Shown in pieces: positions 34,993 to 44,443 of a stretch of 64,000 nucleotides of DNA. Under the pieces are notes generated by a model, which saw nothing but the letters and a program-made list of their open reading frames with translations, was not told the origin of the DNA and ran no database searches. The stretch is taken from contig NZ_SLXA01000004.1 of NCBI RefSeq assembly GCF_004340975.1, positions 177,449-241,448 on the forward strand, in the 5' to 3' direction. The stretch comes from Frisingicoccus caecimuris (GTDB lineage Bacteria > Bacillota > Clostridia > Lachnospirales > Lachnospiraceae). Positions within the stretch are counted from its first letter, which is position 1; every line of letters starts with the position of its first letter. Made by a program: the position numbers and the translations under genes.

Positions 34993-35880
34993 CTACAGGC
35001 CCATAAAGTCAACCGTTCCCTGCATCCAGACATTACCTCGGAAACGTCGTCCAGGAAGGGGCTCTCCAAGTAAATCTTCTTTATTGATGCAGATATCAAA
35101 TATCAGGTTATTGCATTCCAGTGACAAAATATAAATGGACTCTTCCGTCAGGGAATTCTTTACTGTTTCCACACTGAGAATATCCCCCATAATAGAGTAC
35201 TGATCATAAGCAATGCCATAAGGCATAAAATAGGACTCCACGATTGTCAAAACGTCTTCTTTTTTTGACCGTCGGCTGATGGTCGCATACAAATCAATAT
35301 CTTCCAAAGTCAGACTTTCTATGGCATCCTGATCTCCTTCCCGGGCTGCGGCAATCATTCGATCCCGATTGATGCTTTCATCCCTTTTGCGGCGCACATC
35401 CTCTTCGGTTTTCATCAAAGGCAAAATTACCTTTCCCGAAACAGATAAACCAGTCAAATACATGGGCGCATAAAATAAAGAGCCTTTATGAAATTCTGTA
35501 TAATCAATGAAATCAGCCATATTCAATAATTGAAAAATGAGAGAAACTCCAACCTTCACATTATCACAGATTCCCGCATAAGCATCTCTATCTGACTGTT
35601 TTTCAATCGTAACTTCATCCTTTAATGTCGGATTCTTCGCTTTGAAATAAGGAAAATAATATCCAACATGAAATTGGCCGTTTTCATCGTATTCTCCGCG
35701 GACACTTATCCCCATACGGTCTGCAAACTCCTTAACTTTTTCACCAAAAACAGCTTCTTCATCCGTAGCTGAAGATACATACTCTGAGGTTGGACGCAAC
35801 ATGACCAGATTTAAAATATCCCTGACATCTTTATTCTTTTTTATGTTACTGAAACCAATTGCCCGCAAGTAATCGTGCAT
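34993..35880 (-). CDS. DUF3881 family protein
   Basis: A 295-residue cytosolic protein starting MHDYLRAIGFSNIKKNKDVRDIL, followed by MLRPTSEYV, YFPYFKAKNPTLKDEVTIEKQSDRDAYAGICDNVKVGVSLIFQLLN and a C-terminal half ending LPGRRFRGNVWMQGTVDFMGL. The whole pattern matches DUF3881, a family largely restricted to Lachnospiraceae and relatives. The function is not known. There is no signal peptide or membrane segment. It is the first normal chromosomal gene after the mobile region and lies 78 nt downstream of serS. Confidence 0.8.
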   Translation of the reverse strand: MHDYLRAIGFSNIKKNKDVRDILNLVMLRPTSEYVSSATDEEAVFGEKVKEFADRMGISVRGEYDENGQFHVGYYFPYFKAKNPTLKDEVTIEKQSDRDAYAGICDNVKVGVSLIFQLLNMADFIDYTEFHKGSLFYAPMYLTGLSVSGKVILPLMKTEEDVRRKRDESINRDRMIAAAREGDQDAIESLTLEDIDLYATISRRSKKEDVLTIVESYFMPYGIAYDQYSIMGDILSVETVKNSLTEESIYILSLECNNLIFDICINKEDLLGEPLPGRRFRGNVWMQGTVDFMGL

Positions 35881-35907
35881 CTCACCCTCCGTTTTATGTT
35901 ACCTTTT

Positions 35908-35937
35908 AAGGTGCATATTTGAATAAATATGCACCTT
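35908..35937. other. Perfect hairpin between serS and DUF3881
   Basis: AAGGTGCATATTT and AAATATGCACCTT form a 13-bp stem with a 4-nt loop. No T-run follows on the minus strand, so termination after serS may be partial; a role in mRNA stability is also possible. Confidence 0.6.
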
Positions 35938-35958
35938 GTTATTTCTTAGGATTCTTTA

Positions 35959-37236
35959 TTATTTAATAACTTCCATGCCGCCCATGTAAGGAATCAAAAC
36001 ATCCGGAACACGGATGCTTCCGTCGGCCTGCTGATAATTTTCCATAATAGCTGCGGTTGTCCGGCCGATGGCCACACCACTTCCGTTTAATGTATGAACA
36101 TATTTAGCCTTATCCTTTACGCCATCTTTATATTTTATATTCGCACGGCGTGCCTGGAATTCCTCAAAATTACTGCAGCTTGAAATTTCTACATAGCGGC
36201 CATAACTTGGCATCCATACTTCAATATCATATTTCATAGCGGCTGTAAAACCAAGATCGCCGATACAAATTTTAACAACACGGTAAGGCAGACCAAGACG
36301 CTGTAGTACATCCTCTGCATCTCTTGTAAGTTTTTCCAATTCCTCATAAGAATCTTCCGGTTTTGTAAATTTAACCAGCTCAACCTTATTAAACTGATGC
36401 TGACGGATCAGACCACGAGTATCTCGTCCGGCCGAACCAGCCTCTGCACGAAAACATGCCGTATAAGCAACATGTTTTATTGGCAATTTAGAACCATCCA
36501 AAATTGTTTCACGATACATATTGGTTACAGGAACTTCCGCTGTAGGAATCAGAAAATATTCTTTTCCATCACCAGTAACTTTATAAGCATCCTCTTCAAA
36601 TTTAGGAAGCTGACCGGTTCCGATCATACTGTCACGGCTAACCATAAATGGTGCAAAAATTTCTTCATAACCATGTTCTTTTGTATGAATATCCAAAAAG
36701 AAATTCATAATGGCACGTTCAAGTCTTGCACCGGCATTACGATAAAATGTAAAACGGGCACCGGTTGTCTTTGCTGCAGTTTCTGGATCCAAAATTCCCA
36801 GATCTGCTCCTAAATCCCAATGGGCCTTCGGCTCAAAATCAAATTTTGTAGGTTCACCAAAACGGCGGATTTCTACATTATCTTCATCCGAATTACCTGC
36901 AGGAACTGTCGGATTTGGAATATTAGGAATTGTCAACATGTAAGCATTCAATTCAGCATCCACAGCGCTTACCTGGGCATCCAGAAGTTTAATGCTTTCA
37001 GAAAGCTTCTTCATCTCTTCCATAACTGGTGCAACATCTTGTCCAGCTTTTTTCATCTGCGGAATTTTTTTTGATTCTACATTCTGTTTATTCTTTAACT
37101 GCTCTACTTCAGCCAGAAGTTGTCTTCTCTTTTCATCCATAGATTTAAATTTTGATAAATCGAAATCCTCATTTCGAGTAGAAAGGGCTTTTTCGACTTC
37201 TTCAAAATTGTTTCTTAATAATTTAATGTCAAGCAT
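35959..37236 (-). CDS. serS: Seryl-tRNA synthetase
   Basis: A class II synthetase of 425 residues that charges tRNA-Ser. The N-terminal coiled-coil arm that contacts the long variable arm of tRNA-Ser covers residues 28-105. Class II motif 2 is seen in [26 protein letters not shown], and motif 3 in [13 protein letters not shown] preceded by [23 protein letters not shown] lies 8 nt before the ATG. It has its own promoter at 37269-37297 after a terminator of the spo0J operon. No T-box leader is visible: the 5' leader is only about 30 nt. Confidence 0.97.
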   Translation of the reverse strand: MLDIKLLRNNFEEVEKALSTRNEDFDLSKFKSMDEKRRQLLAEVEQLKNKQNVESKKIPQMKKAGQDVAPVMEEMKKLSESIKLLDAQVSAVDAELNAYMLTIPNIPNPTVPAGNSDEDNVEIRRFGEPTKFDFEPKAHWDLGADLGILDPETAAKTTGARFTFYRNAGARLERAIMNFFLDIHTKEHGYEEIFAPFMVSRDSMIGTGQLPKFEEDAYKVTGDGKEYFLIPTAEVPVTNMYRETILDGSKLPIKHVAYTACFRAEAGSAGRDTRGLIRQHQFNKVELVKFTKPEDSYEELEKLTRDAEDVLQRLGLPYRVVKICIGDLGFTAAMKYDIEVWMPSYGRYVEISSCSNFEEFQARRANIKYKDGVKDKAKYVHTLNGSGVAIGRTTAAIMENYQQADGSIRVPDVLIPYMGGMEVIK

Positions 37237-37268
37237 GTTTTTTCCTCCTCTTTGGAAATCATTTATAC

Positions 37269-37297
37269 ATTATATAATAGGCATATCCTTTTTACAA
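37269..37297 (-). promoter_or_regulatory. serS promoter
   Basis: Minus strand -35 TTGTAA and -10 TATAAT with a 17-nt spacer, 33 nt upstream of the serS start. Confidence 0.7.
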
Positions 37298-37380
37298 CTT
37301 AATATACCACAAGTTTCCCAAAATTTCCAGCACTTTATAAATCATATAATGCATATTTATTCATATCATTCGTTGACATA

Positions 37381-37412
37381 AAAAAGGCAGTTACCAAAGT
37401 ATCTGCCTTTTT
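37381..37412 (-). terminator. Terminator of the soj-spo0J-DUF4446 operon
   Basis: AAAAAGGCAG and CTGCCTTTTT arms around a 12-nt loop; the minus strand ends in six T. It starts 9 nt after the DUF4446 stop codon. Confidence 0.85.
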
Positions 37413-37420
37413 ATTTCTAT

Positions 37421-37939
37421 TTACTCATTTCCCATGCCGTACTGTTTTGCCTGTTCCAGAGCTTCTGCTTCCTCATCACCTAATGGAATATAGGACTCGC
37501 CTTTAATAATTTCTTTAATATAATTGTAACAGCCATCCTTACTGTGAATGGAATTAATTATAAAGCCATCATCCCTGTCATTTAATAATGCACAAGCAAA
37601 ACTAAGTTTTCCACCCATTTCTTTAAATGCATCATATTTCACGATACCCATTTTTTGATAAGAACGTCCCATGCTTTTTTCAAGCCGGGTAATGCGATCA
37701 TTTAAGCTATCATTGACATCTGTAATTTTATTTAAAGACTGCATTTTATTTTGCAATGCTTCATCCAATGATTTTGCACCACGTCCGCCCCGCATGAATG
37801 CTCTGTACTTTTTATCTAGTTGATTCTGTTTTCTATGTAAGGTATATATGTATATAAGCATTAAAAGCATAAGAATAAACATGCCTATGATTAAAATACC
37901 CGGGTCAAAACTCAATCCTGCTAAAATCTTACTCTCCAT
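37421..37939 (-). CDS. DUF4446 family membrane protein
   Basis: A 172-residue protein with one N-terminal membrane helix (about 12-35, LIIGMFILMLLMLIYIYTL), a coiled-coil stretch (about 50-95, KSLDEALQNKMQSLNKITDVNDSLNDRITRLEKSMG) and a small C-terminal domain with KMGIVKYDAFKEMGGKLSFACALLNDRDDGFIINSIHSKDGCYNYIKEI. This matches DUF4446, often encoded right after spo0J in Clostridia. It starts 1 nt after the spo0J stop, so it is coupled to it. A membrane link for origin segregation or sporulation is conceivable but unproven. Confidence 0.8.
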   Translation of the reverse strand: MESKILAGLSFDPGILIIGMFILMLLMLIYIYTLHRKQNQLDKKYRAFMRGGRGAKSLDEALQNKMQSLNKITDVNDSLNDRITRLEKSMGRSYQKMGIVKYDAFKEMGGKLSFACALLNDRDDGFIINSIHSKDGCYNYIKEIIKGESYIPLGDEEAEALEQAKQYGMGNE

Positions 37940-37940
37940 A

Positions 37941-38900
37941 TTATCCCACCTGCTTTACTGATTCTATTAAATCAATAATCCTTTCCAGTTCATCATTTGA
38001 GTAGTATTCAATTTCAATTTTTCCTTTTTTATAGTTTCTGCTGTGGATGGCTACCTTCGATCCAATGACAGATTTCATTCGTTCTTCCAATTGATGGTAG
38101 ATTGTTTCCATTTGCGAGAAGTCTTCTTTCTTCTCTACTCTTTTTTCTTCTTCCTTTTTTATATGTTCCCGAACCAGTTTTTCCGTCTCACGTACACTCA
38201 TCTTATTGTCAAATATAAGCATAGCCGTTAAATATTGTTCTTCCTTATCTTCAATAGCCAAAAGTGCTCTCGCATGACCTCCACTGATCATCTCGTCAAT
38301 TACCATCTGCTGAACTCTTTCATCAAGTTTTAAAAGTCTTAAAGCATTTGTTACCGCTGTTCTGCTTTTCGAAACTCTCTGAGCAGCTTCATCTTGTTTT
38401 AATCCAAATTCTTCAATAAGTTTCTGATAAGCCTGTGCTTCTTCTATTGGATTTAAATCCTCTCTCTGGAGATTTTCCACAATAGCTATTTCCATAGATT
38501 CCTTTTCGCTATATTCTTTGATAATCACAGGAACCTCTTTAAGCCCGGCAATTCTTGCGGCTCTCCACCGCCGTTCGCCGGCAACGATTTCATAATACTT
38601 TCCTTTGTTCTTAACTATGATTGGTTGTATTAATCCAAACTGCTTAATCGATTCAGATAATTCCTGCAAAGCATCTTCATCAAAATTCTTTCTTGGCTGT
38701 AATTGATTTGGCTCAATCTCATCAATCCGCATAAGCTGTTCTACGGGTTTTTCCACAACCTTTTCAACTTCAACGATTTTCTCTACAATTTTTTCAACTG
38801 GCTCTTCAACAACTTTTTCTTTTTCAGTTTCCCTTTTTACCGATGGTGAAATTAATGCATCAATTCCCTTTCCAAGCCCACCTTTTTTTCGTGCCGCCAT
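37941..38900 (-). CDS. spo0J: Chromosome partitioning protein ParB/Spo0J
   Basis: 319 residues. A Lys/Glu/Val-rich N-terminal spacer (20-60) follows the Soj-activating peptide MAARKKGGLGKGIDAL. The ParB CTPase domain covers about 60-150 with GERRWRAARIAG and ENLQREDLNPIEEA. The helix-turn-helix that reads parS covers about 160-220, and a dimerization domain ends the protein. It binds the two parS sites at 39953 and 40000, slides along DNA and loads SMC, as known for the family. It lies 31 nt after soj. Confidence 0.95.
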   Translation of the reverse strand: MAARKKGGLGKGIDALISPSVKRETEKEKVVEEPVEKIVEKIVEVEKVVEKPVEQLMRIDEIEPNQLQPRKNFDEDALQELSESIKQFGLIQPIIVKNKGKYYEIVAGERRWRAARIAGLKEVPVIIKEYSEKESMEIAIVENLQREDLNPIEEAQAYQKLIEEFGLKQDEAAQRVSKSRTAVTNALRLLKLDERVQQMVIDEMISGGHARALLAIEDKEEQYLTAMLIFDNKMSVRETEKLVREHIKKEEEKRVEKKEDFSQMETIYHQLEERMKSVIGSKVAIHSRNYKKGKIEIEYYSNDELERIIDLIESVKQVG

Positions 38901-38931
38901 TACATTTACTCATTCCTTTCGCTTTTAGCTA

Positions 38932-39702
38932 TTATTTGTTCATCTGATACTGAATAACTTCCTCAGCAAGCAAACGATAGGCCTCAGCGCCTGATGAACG
39001 TGTATCATACATATTAATTGGCATTCCATAACTTGGTGCCTCTGCCAAACGAACATTCCTCGGAATTATCGTTTTATAGATATTTCGATTTAAATTTTCT
39101 TTTACATTTTCGACAACCTGTAAGGACAAATTCGTCCGGCCATCAAACATTGTAAATACAACGCCTTCTATTTCTAAATCAGGATTTAATCGTTCTTTAA
39201 TCAACTCAATTGTATGTATTAATTGGCTTAATCCCTCCAAAGCATAATATTCACATTGGATTGGCACCAATACAGTATCTGATGTTGTCATTGCATTAAT
39301 AGTGAGAAGATTTAAAGAAGGTGGGCAGTCAATCACAATATAATCATAGTTGTCTCTCAGTAAATTAATTTTTTCTTTTAAAAGAAACTCTTTGTTTTCT
39401 ATAGAAATCAATTCTACTTCCGCTCCGGAAAGATTTATATTGGATGCAATGACATCCAACCCTTCCATGACCGAAGTATAAATGCATTCATCTGTAGATA
39501 CTTCTTCCAGAAGTAATTCATAAACCGTATTTTCTACCTGATTTTTATCAATTCCTAATCCGCTGGTAGTGTTTCCCTGTGGATCCATATCAATCGTTAA
39601 TACTTTTTTTCCAAGCTCAGCTAAACTGGCCGATAGATTGATCGATGTTGTTGTCTTTCCAACGCCACCCTTTTGATTTGCAATTGCTATTATCCGCCCC
39701 AT
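38932..39702 (-). CDS. soj: Chromosome partitioning ATPase ParA/Soj
   Basis: 256 residues with deviant Walker A KGGVGKTTTSINL (about 11-18), Walker A' VIDCPPSLNLLTINAM and Walker B-like region of Soj. It begins MGRIIAIANQ. It works with Spo0J on parS and regulates DnaA at the nearby origin in Firmicutes. The gene has a GAGG about 9 nt before its ATG and lies directly downstream of a pair of 72-bp repeats and the parS sites. Confidence 0.95.
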   Translation of the reverse strand: MGRIIAIANQKGGVGKTTTSINLSASLAELGKKVLTIDMDPQGNTTSGLGIDKNQVENTVYELLLEEVSTDECIYTSVMEGLDVIASNINLSGAEVELISIENKEFLLKEKINLLRDNYDYIVIDCPPSLNLLTINAMTTSDTVLVPIQCEYYALEGLSQLIHTIELIKERLNPDLEIEGVVFTMFDGRTNLSLQVVENVKENLNRNIYKTIIPRNVRLAEAPSYGMPINMYDTRSSGAEAYRLLAEEVIQYQMNK

Positions 39703-39717
39703 ATCATTCCTCTTTTC

Positions 39718-39861
39718 ATACTTTATCGCACGCAGTCTGACAGCGTGCGCCCATGCGGAGCATCTGACATACGGTATGCCCGGATGGGTATACTTTATCG
39801 CACGCAGCCTGACAGCGTGCGCCCATGCGGAGCATCTGACATACGGTGTGCCCGAATGGGT
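39718..39861. repeat. Two tandem 72-bp repeats upstream of soj
   Basis: Copies at 39718-39789 and 39790-39861 differ at only a few positions. Each contains a GCACGC/GCGTGC inverted repeat and a GTATGCCC...GGGTATAC inverted repeat, so both strands can form two hairpins per unit. They are GC-rich compared with the neighbourhood. They lie between soj and the parS sites. The remaining sequence to argS holds only the parS sites and an AT-rich spacer. Confidence 0.9.
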
Positions 39862-39952
39862 ATACTAATTCATCTTCTACTTTTAACAGTATACCACTTC
39901 ATGCTAAGTTAATCCAGAGAAAGAAATATGAAAATTCTGTAAAACAAGAGGA

Positions 39953-39968
39953 TGTTTCACGTGAAACA
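39953..39968. promoter_or_regulatory. parS site 1
   Basis: TGTTTCACGTGAAACA, the perfect Spo0J/ParB recognition palindrome. The palindrome extends outwards (AAGAGGA...TCCTCTT), giving a 30-bp perfect inverted repeat that could also act as a terminator. Confidence 0.97.
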
Positions 39969-39999
39969 TCCTCTTGATAATATTTTTATTAATTTTCCA

Positions 40000-40015
40000 T
40001 GTTTCACGTGAAACA
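40000..40015. promoter_or_regulatory. parS site 2
   Basis: A second perfect TGTTTCACGTGAAACA, 31 bp from the first, followed by TTTTTATATAC and then the argS stop. Confidence 0.97.
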
Positions 40016-40034
40016 TTTTTATATACTTACCGAA

Positions 40035-41720
40035 TTACATCTGTTCCGGACACTGAATACCAAGTAAACTTAAAGCGTCTTTTAAAATAGACTTTGTAAT
40101 GATAACAATATTGGCTCTTGTATACTTTATATTTTCATCCTCAACATTAATCTGACACTCATGATAAAATTTATTGAATGCTTGCGCCAATGCTACCGCA
40201 TATCTTGAAACAACAAACGGCTCCATCTTTTCCGCTGCATCGGAGACAACCTGCGGATACCGGGCAATTTCCTTAAGTAATGCCATAGATACATCATCGG
40301 ACAAAACTGAATAATCGTAGACAGACGGTACATCACCAATTTTCCGAATTACACTGGCTGCCCTGGCATAAGTATACTGAACATAAGGACCTGTTTCCCC
40401 ATCAAAATTTAAAAGTTTTTCCCAATCAAAGATGACATCCTTAATTCTCTGATTATACAAATCATTAAACACAATTGCGCCAATACCAACCTGCTTTGCT
40501 ACTTCTTCCTTATTTGGAATATTCGGATTCTTTTCTTCAATAATACTGCGTGTCTTTTGAATTGATTCATGAAGAATATCCTCAGCATAGATAACATGAC
40601 CCTTACGTGTAGACAATTTACCACCCTTTAAACTAACGAGGCCATACGGTACATGCATTAAATCTTTTGACCAATCATAACCCATCAATTCAATAACCTT
40701 GAACCACTGGGCAAAATGAAGTTTTTGTTCGAGTCCGGTAACATAAATACACTTTGAGAAATCATATGTTTTCTTGCGATACATAGCGGCTGCGATATCT
40801 CTTGTAGCATATAAAGAACTTCCGTCTTTTTTTGTGATCAGGCATGGAGGCATATTATACTCTTCCAGGTCAACAATCTGAGCACCGTCACTGACTTTGA
40901 TCAAACCTTTTTGCTTTAACTCTTCAATAACCGGCTGCATCTTATCATTATAAAAACTTTCTCCGGCGAAAGAATCAAACTCCATACCAAGAAGCTCATA
41001 CACCCGCATAAATTCTTTTAAGCTAATCTCCCGGAACCATTTCCATATACTTAAAGCTTCTTCATCTCCATGCTCCATCTTCGTAAACCATGCTCTGGCC
41101 TCATCATTTAAAGAATCGTCTTTTTCTGCTTCTTCGTGGAATTTTACATAAATACGCATCAATTCCTCGATACCTTTTTCCTCAACAGCTTTTTTACTGC
41201 CCCAGTTCTTATAAGCAACGATTAATTTACCAAACTGAGTTCCCCAATCCCCTAAATGATTAATTCTTTCCACATGATATCCCAATTTTGTAAATATCTT
41301 ATTTAAAGAATTACCGATGATCGTTGTACGGAGATGACCAACATGGAAATTCTTGGCAACATTTGGTGATGAATAATCGATACAGATTGTCTTTCCCTGA
41401 CCCTCATCAGATCCTCCATAATTCGAATCGGATAAGTAATTTTCCACAATCTGTCTGGCAAACATGGACTTATCCACAAAAAAGTTTAAATATCCACCAA
41501 GGCATTCCACTTTATTCAGGAAATCCGGACAACCGATTTTCTCTTTTAAGTCCAATGCGATCATTGGCGGCGCCTTACGAAATACCTTAGCAAGCTTAAA
41601 ACATGGAAAGGCAAAATCACCCATCTCAGATTTTGGAGGAATCTCTAAAAGACTATTTATTTCCTCAGCATCCATATTTTCAATTTGAGCATCGAGTAAC
41701 TCTACAATTTTATTTTTCAT
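40035..41720 (-). CDS. argS: Arginyl-tRNA synthetase
   Basis: 561 residues, class I. The N-terminal tRNA-binding domain spans about 1-110. The HIGH signature is present as VAKNFHVGHLRTT (about 123-132), and GLVSLKGGKLSTRKGHVIY contains the KMSKS-equivalent STRKG. The C-terminal DALR anticodon-binding domain lies at about 450-561 (YTYARAASVIRK...YHECQINVED). It charges tRNA-Arg, including the tRNA-Arg(CCT) at 34334. AGGGG lies about 10 nt before the ATG. The gene is divergent from the hydrolase gene at 41919. Confidence 0.97.
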   Translation of the reverse strand: MKNKIVELLDAQIENMDAEEINSLLEIPPKSEMGDFAFPCFKLAKVFRKAPPMIALDLKEKIGCPDFLNKVECLGGYLNFFVDKSMFARQIVENYLSDSNYGGSDEGQGKTICIDYSSPNVAKNFHVGHLRTTIIGNSLNKIFTKLGYHVERINHLGDWGTQFGKLIVAYKNWGSKKAVEEKGIEELMRIYVKFHEEAEKDDSLNDEARAWFTKMEHGDEEALSIWKWFREISLKEFMRVYELLGMEFDSFAGESFYNDKMQPVIEELKQKGLIKVSDGAQIVDLEEYNMPPCLITKKDGSSLYATRDIAAAMYRKKTYDFSKCIYVTGLEQKLHFAQWFKVIELMGYDWSKDLMHVPYGLVSLKGGKLSTRKGHVIYAEDILHESIQKTRSIIEEKNPNIPNKEEVAKQVGIGAIVFNDLYNQRIKDVIFDWEKLLNFDGETGPYVQYTYARAASVIRKIGDVPSVYDYSVLSDDVSMALLKEIARYPQVVSDAAEKMEPFVVSRYAVALAQAFNKFYHECQINVEDENIKYTRANIVIITKSILKDALSLLGIQCPEQM

Positions 41721-41918
41721 TTATAAATTTCCCCTTTTGTTATATTGCTCTAACATTTAAAATTCTGCAAAATAAGTATTCTATCCTTTATTTTGGACAT
41801 ATACAGATATTGTACAACATATTTAAGAAAATATCCATTAAAAAATATTTGTATATGTATAATAATTATCTTATAATATAAAGTACAAAAAATGCTTATT
41901 TAAAGGAGAATGATTCAT

Positions 41919-42869
41919 ATGAGAAATTACAAAAAGCTCCTGAACGCAGGAATTATTTCTTCTGCTCTTCTTTTCACAACATGGGGAATTAATAAACTGA
42001 TTTTTCTCCGGGCAGGAATGAAGGATATGCTGTTTTGTGAAAACAAACATCAATATTCATGGAGATTCGGAAATATCTTTTATACAAAAAAGGGCAGTGG
42101 TTCCCCACTCCTCTTGATTCATGAATTAAAATGTACAGCTTCCGCTGATGAATGGAAATCTTTGATCAACCAATTGTCAAAAGATCATACCGTTTATGCT
42201 TTGGATTTAATTGGATGCGGACGCTCTGAAAAACCGAAAATGACATATACAAATTATATCTATGTCCAATTGATCAATAATTTTATTAAAGATGTCATTG
42301 GAGCCAAAACAGACGTGATCACCAGTGGTTCTTCATCAAATATTGCCATTATGGGATGCTACAGTGAACCTGATCTTTATCGACGGATCATGATGGTAAA
42401 TCCTTTATCGATGAAAGATATGGCTAAATATCCGAAAACAAACCATAAAACATTAAAATACTTAGTAGAACTTCCTTTAATTGGAACAACTATTTATAAC
42501 ATAGCAAATTCCCATGGTACCATATTCAAAGAGTATAAAAAGAAAACGCTTTATCCGGATATTCATACGCAAAAGGATGTGGATACAATGTATGAATCCA
42601 GCCATCTCGGCGGTCCTTCAGCCAGATACCTCTATGCCAGTGAGCGAAGTCATTTTACCAATATCAATATGCTCCATGCCTTAAAAAAGTTGAATCATTC
42701 AATGTATATCATTGGCGGAAAAGATTTAAAAGACATAGAACATACAATAGAAGACTATGTATCCATTAATCCTTCTATTGAAACAGAATTGGTTGATAAC
42801 TGCAAACAATATCCGCATATCGAACAGACCGATGCTTTTTCCGCCCTCTGTTCCATTTATTTGTCCTGA
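41919..42869 (+). CDS. Alpha/beta hydrolase with N-terminal membrane anchor
   Basis: 316 residues from the ATG at 41919 (AAAGGAG 10 nt upstream; the ATG at 41910 would sit on the ribosome binding site). Residues 9-30 form an uncleaved signal-anchor helix. The hydrolase fold is recognisable from GSGSPLLLIHEL (oxyanion-hole region), YALDLIGCGRSEKP and the nucleophile elbow region TSGSSSNIAIMGCY. The elbow is unusual: GSSS rather than GxSxG. A C-terminal IIGGKDLKD segment and HIEQTDAF could supply the Asp and His. The substrate is unknown; lipase/esterase-like activity at the membrane is inferred. It is followed 14 nt later by aroE. Confidence 0.7.
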   Translation: MRNYKKLLNAGIISSALLFTTWGINKLIFLRAGMKDMLFCENKHQYSWRFGNIFYTKKGSGSPLLLIHELKCTASADEWKSLINQLSKDHTVYALDLIGCGRSEKPKMTYTNYIYVQLINNFIKDVIGAKTDVITSGSSSNIAIMGCYSEPDLYRRIMMVNPLSMKDMAKYPKTNHKTLKYLVELPLIGTTIYNIANSHGTIFKEYKKKTLYPDIHTQKDVDTMYESSHLGGPSARYLYASERSHFTNINMLHALKKLNHSMYIIGGKDLKDIEHTIEDYVSINPSIETELVDNCKQYPHIEQTDAFSALCSIYLS

Positions 42870-42883
42870 AAGGAGTTATACAC

Positions 42884-43741
42884 ATGGCAGAAAAATGCTA
42901 TCGCAGTGAATTAATCGGGCTGTTTGGTTGTCCGGTAGATGAAAATCCGACAGTTGTTATTATGGAAGCTGCTTTTAAAGCTCTCGGATTAAATTATCGC
43001 TATAACACGATGCTCGTGTACCCGGAAAATTTGGAGACAGCCGTAAAATCTTTAAAAGCGCTTCACATGAAAGGAACACATATCACGATACCCCACAAAG
43101 TAAGTGTGATACCTTATCTGGACCGTTTAACAGACACGGCTGCCCTGATTGGCGCTGTAAACACGGTATATGAAGATCATGGTGAAATGGTCGGTGAAAA
43201 TACGGATGGAAAAGGATTTATAAAATCCCTGGAAGATGAACATATAAAAATTTCCGGCAAAAAAGCAGTGATTCTCGGGGCCGGTGGAGCCGCCAGAGCG
43301 ATTGCTGTAGAACTTGCCCTGGCCGGAACCCGGAAAATCATCATTGTCAATCGTTCCCCGGACAGAGGTGAAACCCTCGTTAAGCTGATTAATGAAAAAA
43401 CAACAGCCCACGCAGAATTCACACTCTGGGAGGGCTGTTATAATGTGGATGAAGATACAGATATTCTTGTAAACTGTACATCCATTGGTTTATATCCTGA
43501 TACAAATGTACCAAATATTGATTATAATACGCTTAAATTCACCACCGTCGTCTGCGATATCATCCCAAATCCGCTCCATACACGTTTTATGGCAAAGGCA
43601 CAGGCTTGCGGCTGTAAAACACTGGATGGATTTTCCATGCTGATCAATCAGGCCGCTGTTAGTTTCAAACTCTGGACCGGAATCGACGCTCCGGTAGAAA
43701 TCATGAAAATGGCCATGATGAAAGAAAATGGTGATTTATAA
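42884..43741 (+). CDS. aroE: Shikimate dehydrogenase
   Basis: 285 residues; reduces 3-dehydroshikimate to shikimate with NADPH in aromatic amino-acid synthesis. The substrate-binding domain has THITIPHK with the catalytic lysine, then AVNTVYEDHGEMVGENTDGKGF. The Rossmann part has VILGAGGAARAI and IVNRSPDRGETL, in which the Arg suits NADP. DGFSMLINQAAVSFKLWTG ends the protein. GGAG lies 9 nt before the ATG. The last bases overlap the end of the convergent rsmG gene by 6 nt. Confidence 0.93.
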   Translation: MAEKCYRSELIGLFGCPVDENPTVVIMEAAFKALGLNYRYNTMLVYPENLETAVKSLKALHMKGTHITIPHKVSVIPYLDRLTDTAALIGAVNTVYEDHGEMVGENTDGKGFIKSLEDEHIKISGKKAVILGAGGAARAIAVELALAGTRKIIIVNRSPDRGETLVKLINEKTTAHAEFTLWEGCYNVDEDTDILVNCTSIGLYPDTNVPNIDYNTLKFTTVVCDIIPNPLHTRFMAKAQACGCKTLDGFSMLINQAAVSFKLWTGIDAPVEIMKMAMMKENGDL

Positions 43742-44443
43742 AGGTTCTTTTGAAGGCTTACCTGCTTTTCTCGGGTAAGCCTTTTTTGTAGGTTTTATCT
43801 TTTCGATAATCACAAGAGAACGCTCCATATCCGTATCTGCCAAATTGTAAGACAGGCAATCCTTAACATTTCCTCCAAGCATTGTCACAGCTCTCTTTGC
43901 CCCTTCCAATTCTTCCTGTACTTTTCCTGATTTATAAGGGACAAAATGACCACCAATCTGAACAAAAGGTATACAATATTCCGATAATGTGGATAAGTTG
44001 GCCACGGCCCGGGAGACACACAGATCAAACTGTTCCCGGTACTTTGGATTCCTTCCAAAATCTTCAGCTCTTCCATGAATCGTCTCTATATCTGTTAATT
44101 CTAACGCTTCAATCACCCGATTTAAAAAGTTAATCCGTTTATTCAGAGAATCCAGAAGTACAATTTTTAACTCAGGAAAAGCAATCTTTAATGGAATTCC
44201 CGGAAATCCAGCGCCAGTCCCCACATCGATCACTTTTAAGGGTTGATTCAGATCAATAGCTTGTATCAGAGAAAGGCTGTCAACAAAATGCTTATCAACA
44301 ACTTCATCGTATTCCGTAATCGCTGTCAGATTCATGACTTTATTTGTCTCAATCAGCATCTCATAATACATTTGAAACTGACACAATTGTTTCTCATTAA
44401 GATGAACATTTAGTTTTTCTAAAACATTTTCAAATTTACTCAT
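43736..44443 (-). CDS. rsmG: 16S rRNA (guanine-527-N7)-methyltransferase
   Basis: 235 residues (GidB). The SAM-binding motif [15 protein letters not shown] is at about 73-87, followed by [13 protein letters not shown] and the family segment [31 protein letters not shown] and FVPYKSGK are also typical. It methylates G527 of 16S rRNA. Its ATG overlaps the mnmG stop by 4 nt, so it is the last gene of the mnmE-mnmG-rsmG unit. The C-terminal tail is Lys/Arg-rich, and its codons also form the aroE terminator. Confidence 0.95.
   Translation of the reverse strand: MSKFENVLEKLNVHLNEKQLCQFQMYYEMLIETNKVMNLTAITEYDEVVDKHFVDSLSLIQAIDLNQPLKVIDVGTGAGFPGIPLKIAFPELKIVLLDSLNKRINFLNRVIEALELTDIETIHGRAEDFGRNPKYREQFDLCVSRAVANLSTLSEYCIPFVQIGGHFVPYKSGKVQEELEGAKRAVTMLGGNVKDCLSYNLADTDMERSLVIIEKIKPTKKAYPRKAGKPSKEPL
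43753..43787 (+). terminator. aroE terminator inside the end of rsmG
   Basis: AAGGCTTACC and GGTAAGCCTT arms with an 11-nt loop followed by T6 on the plus strand. It lies wholly within the last codons of the opposite-strand rsmG gene. Confidence 0.85.

Noticed and set aside
37237..37268. T-box riboswitch in front of serS
   Set aside because: The leader after the mapped promoter elements is only about 30 nt, far too short for a T-box.
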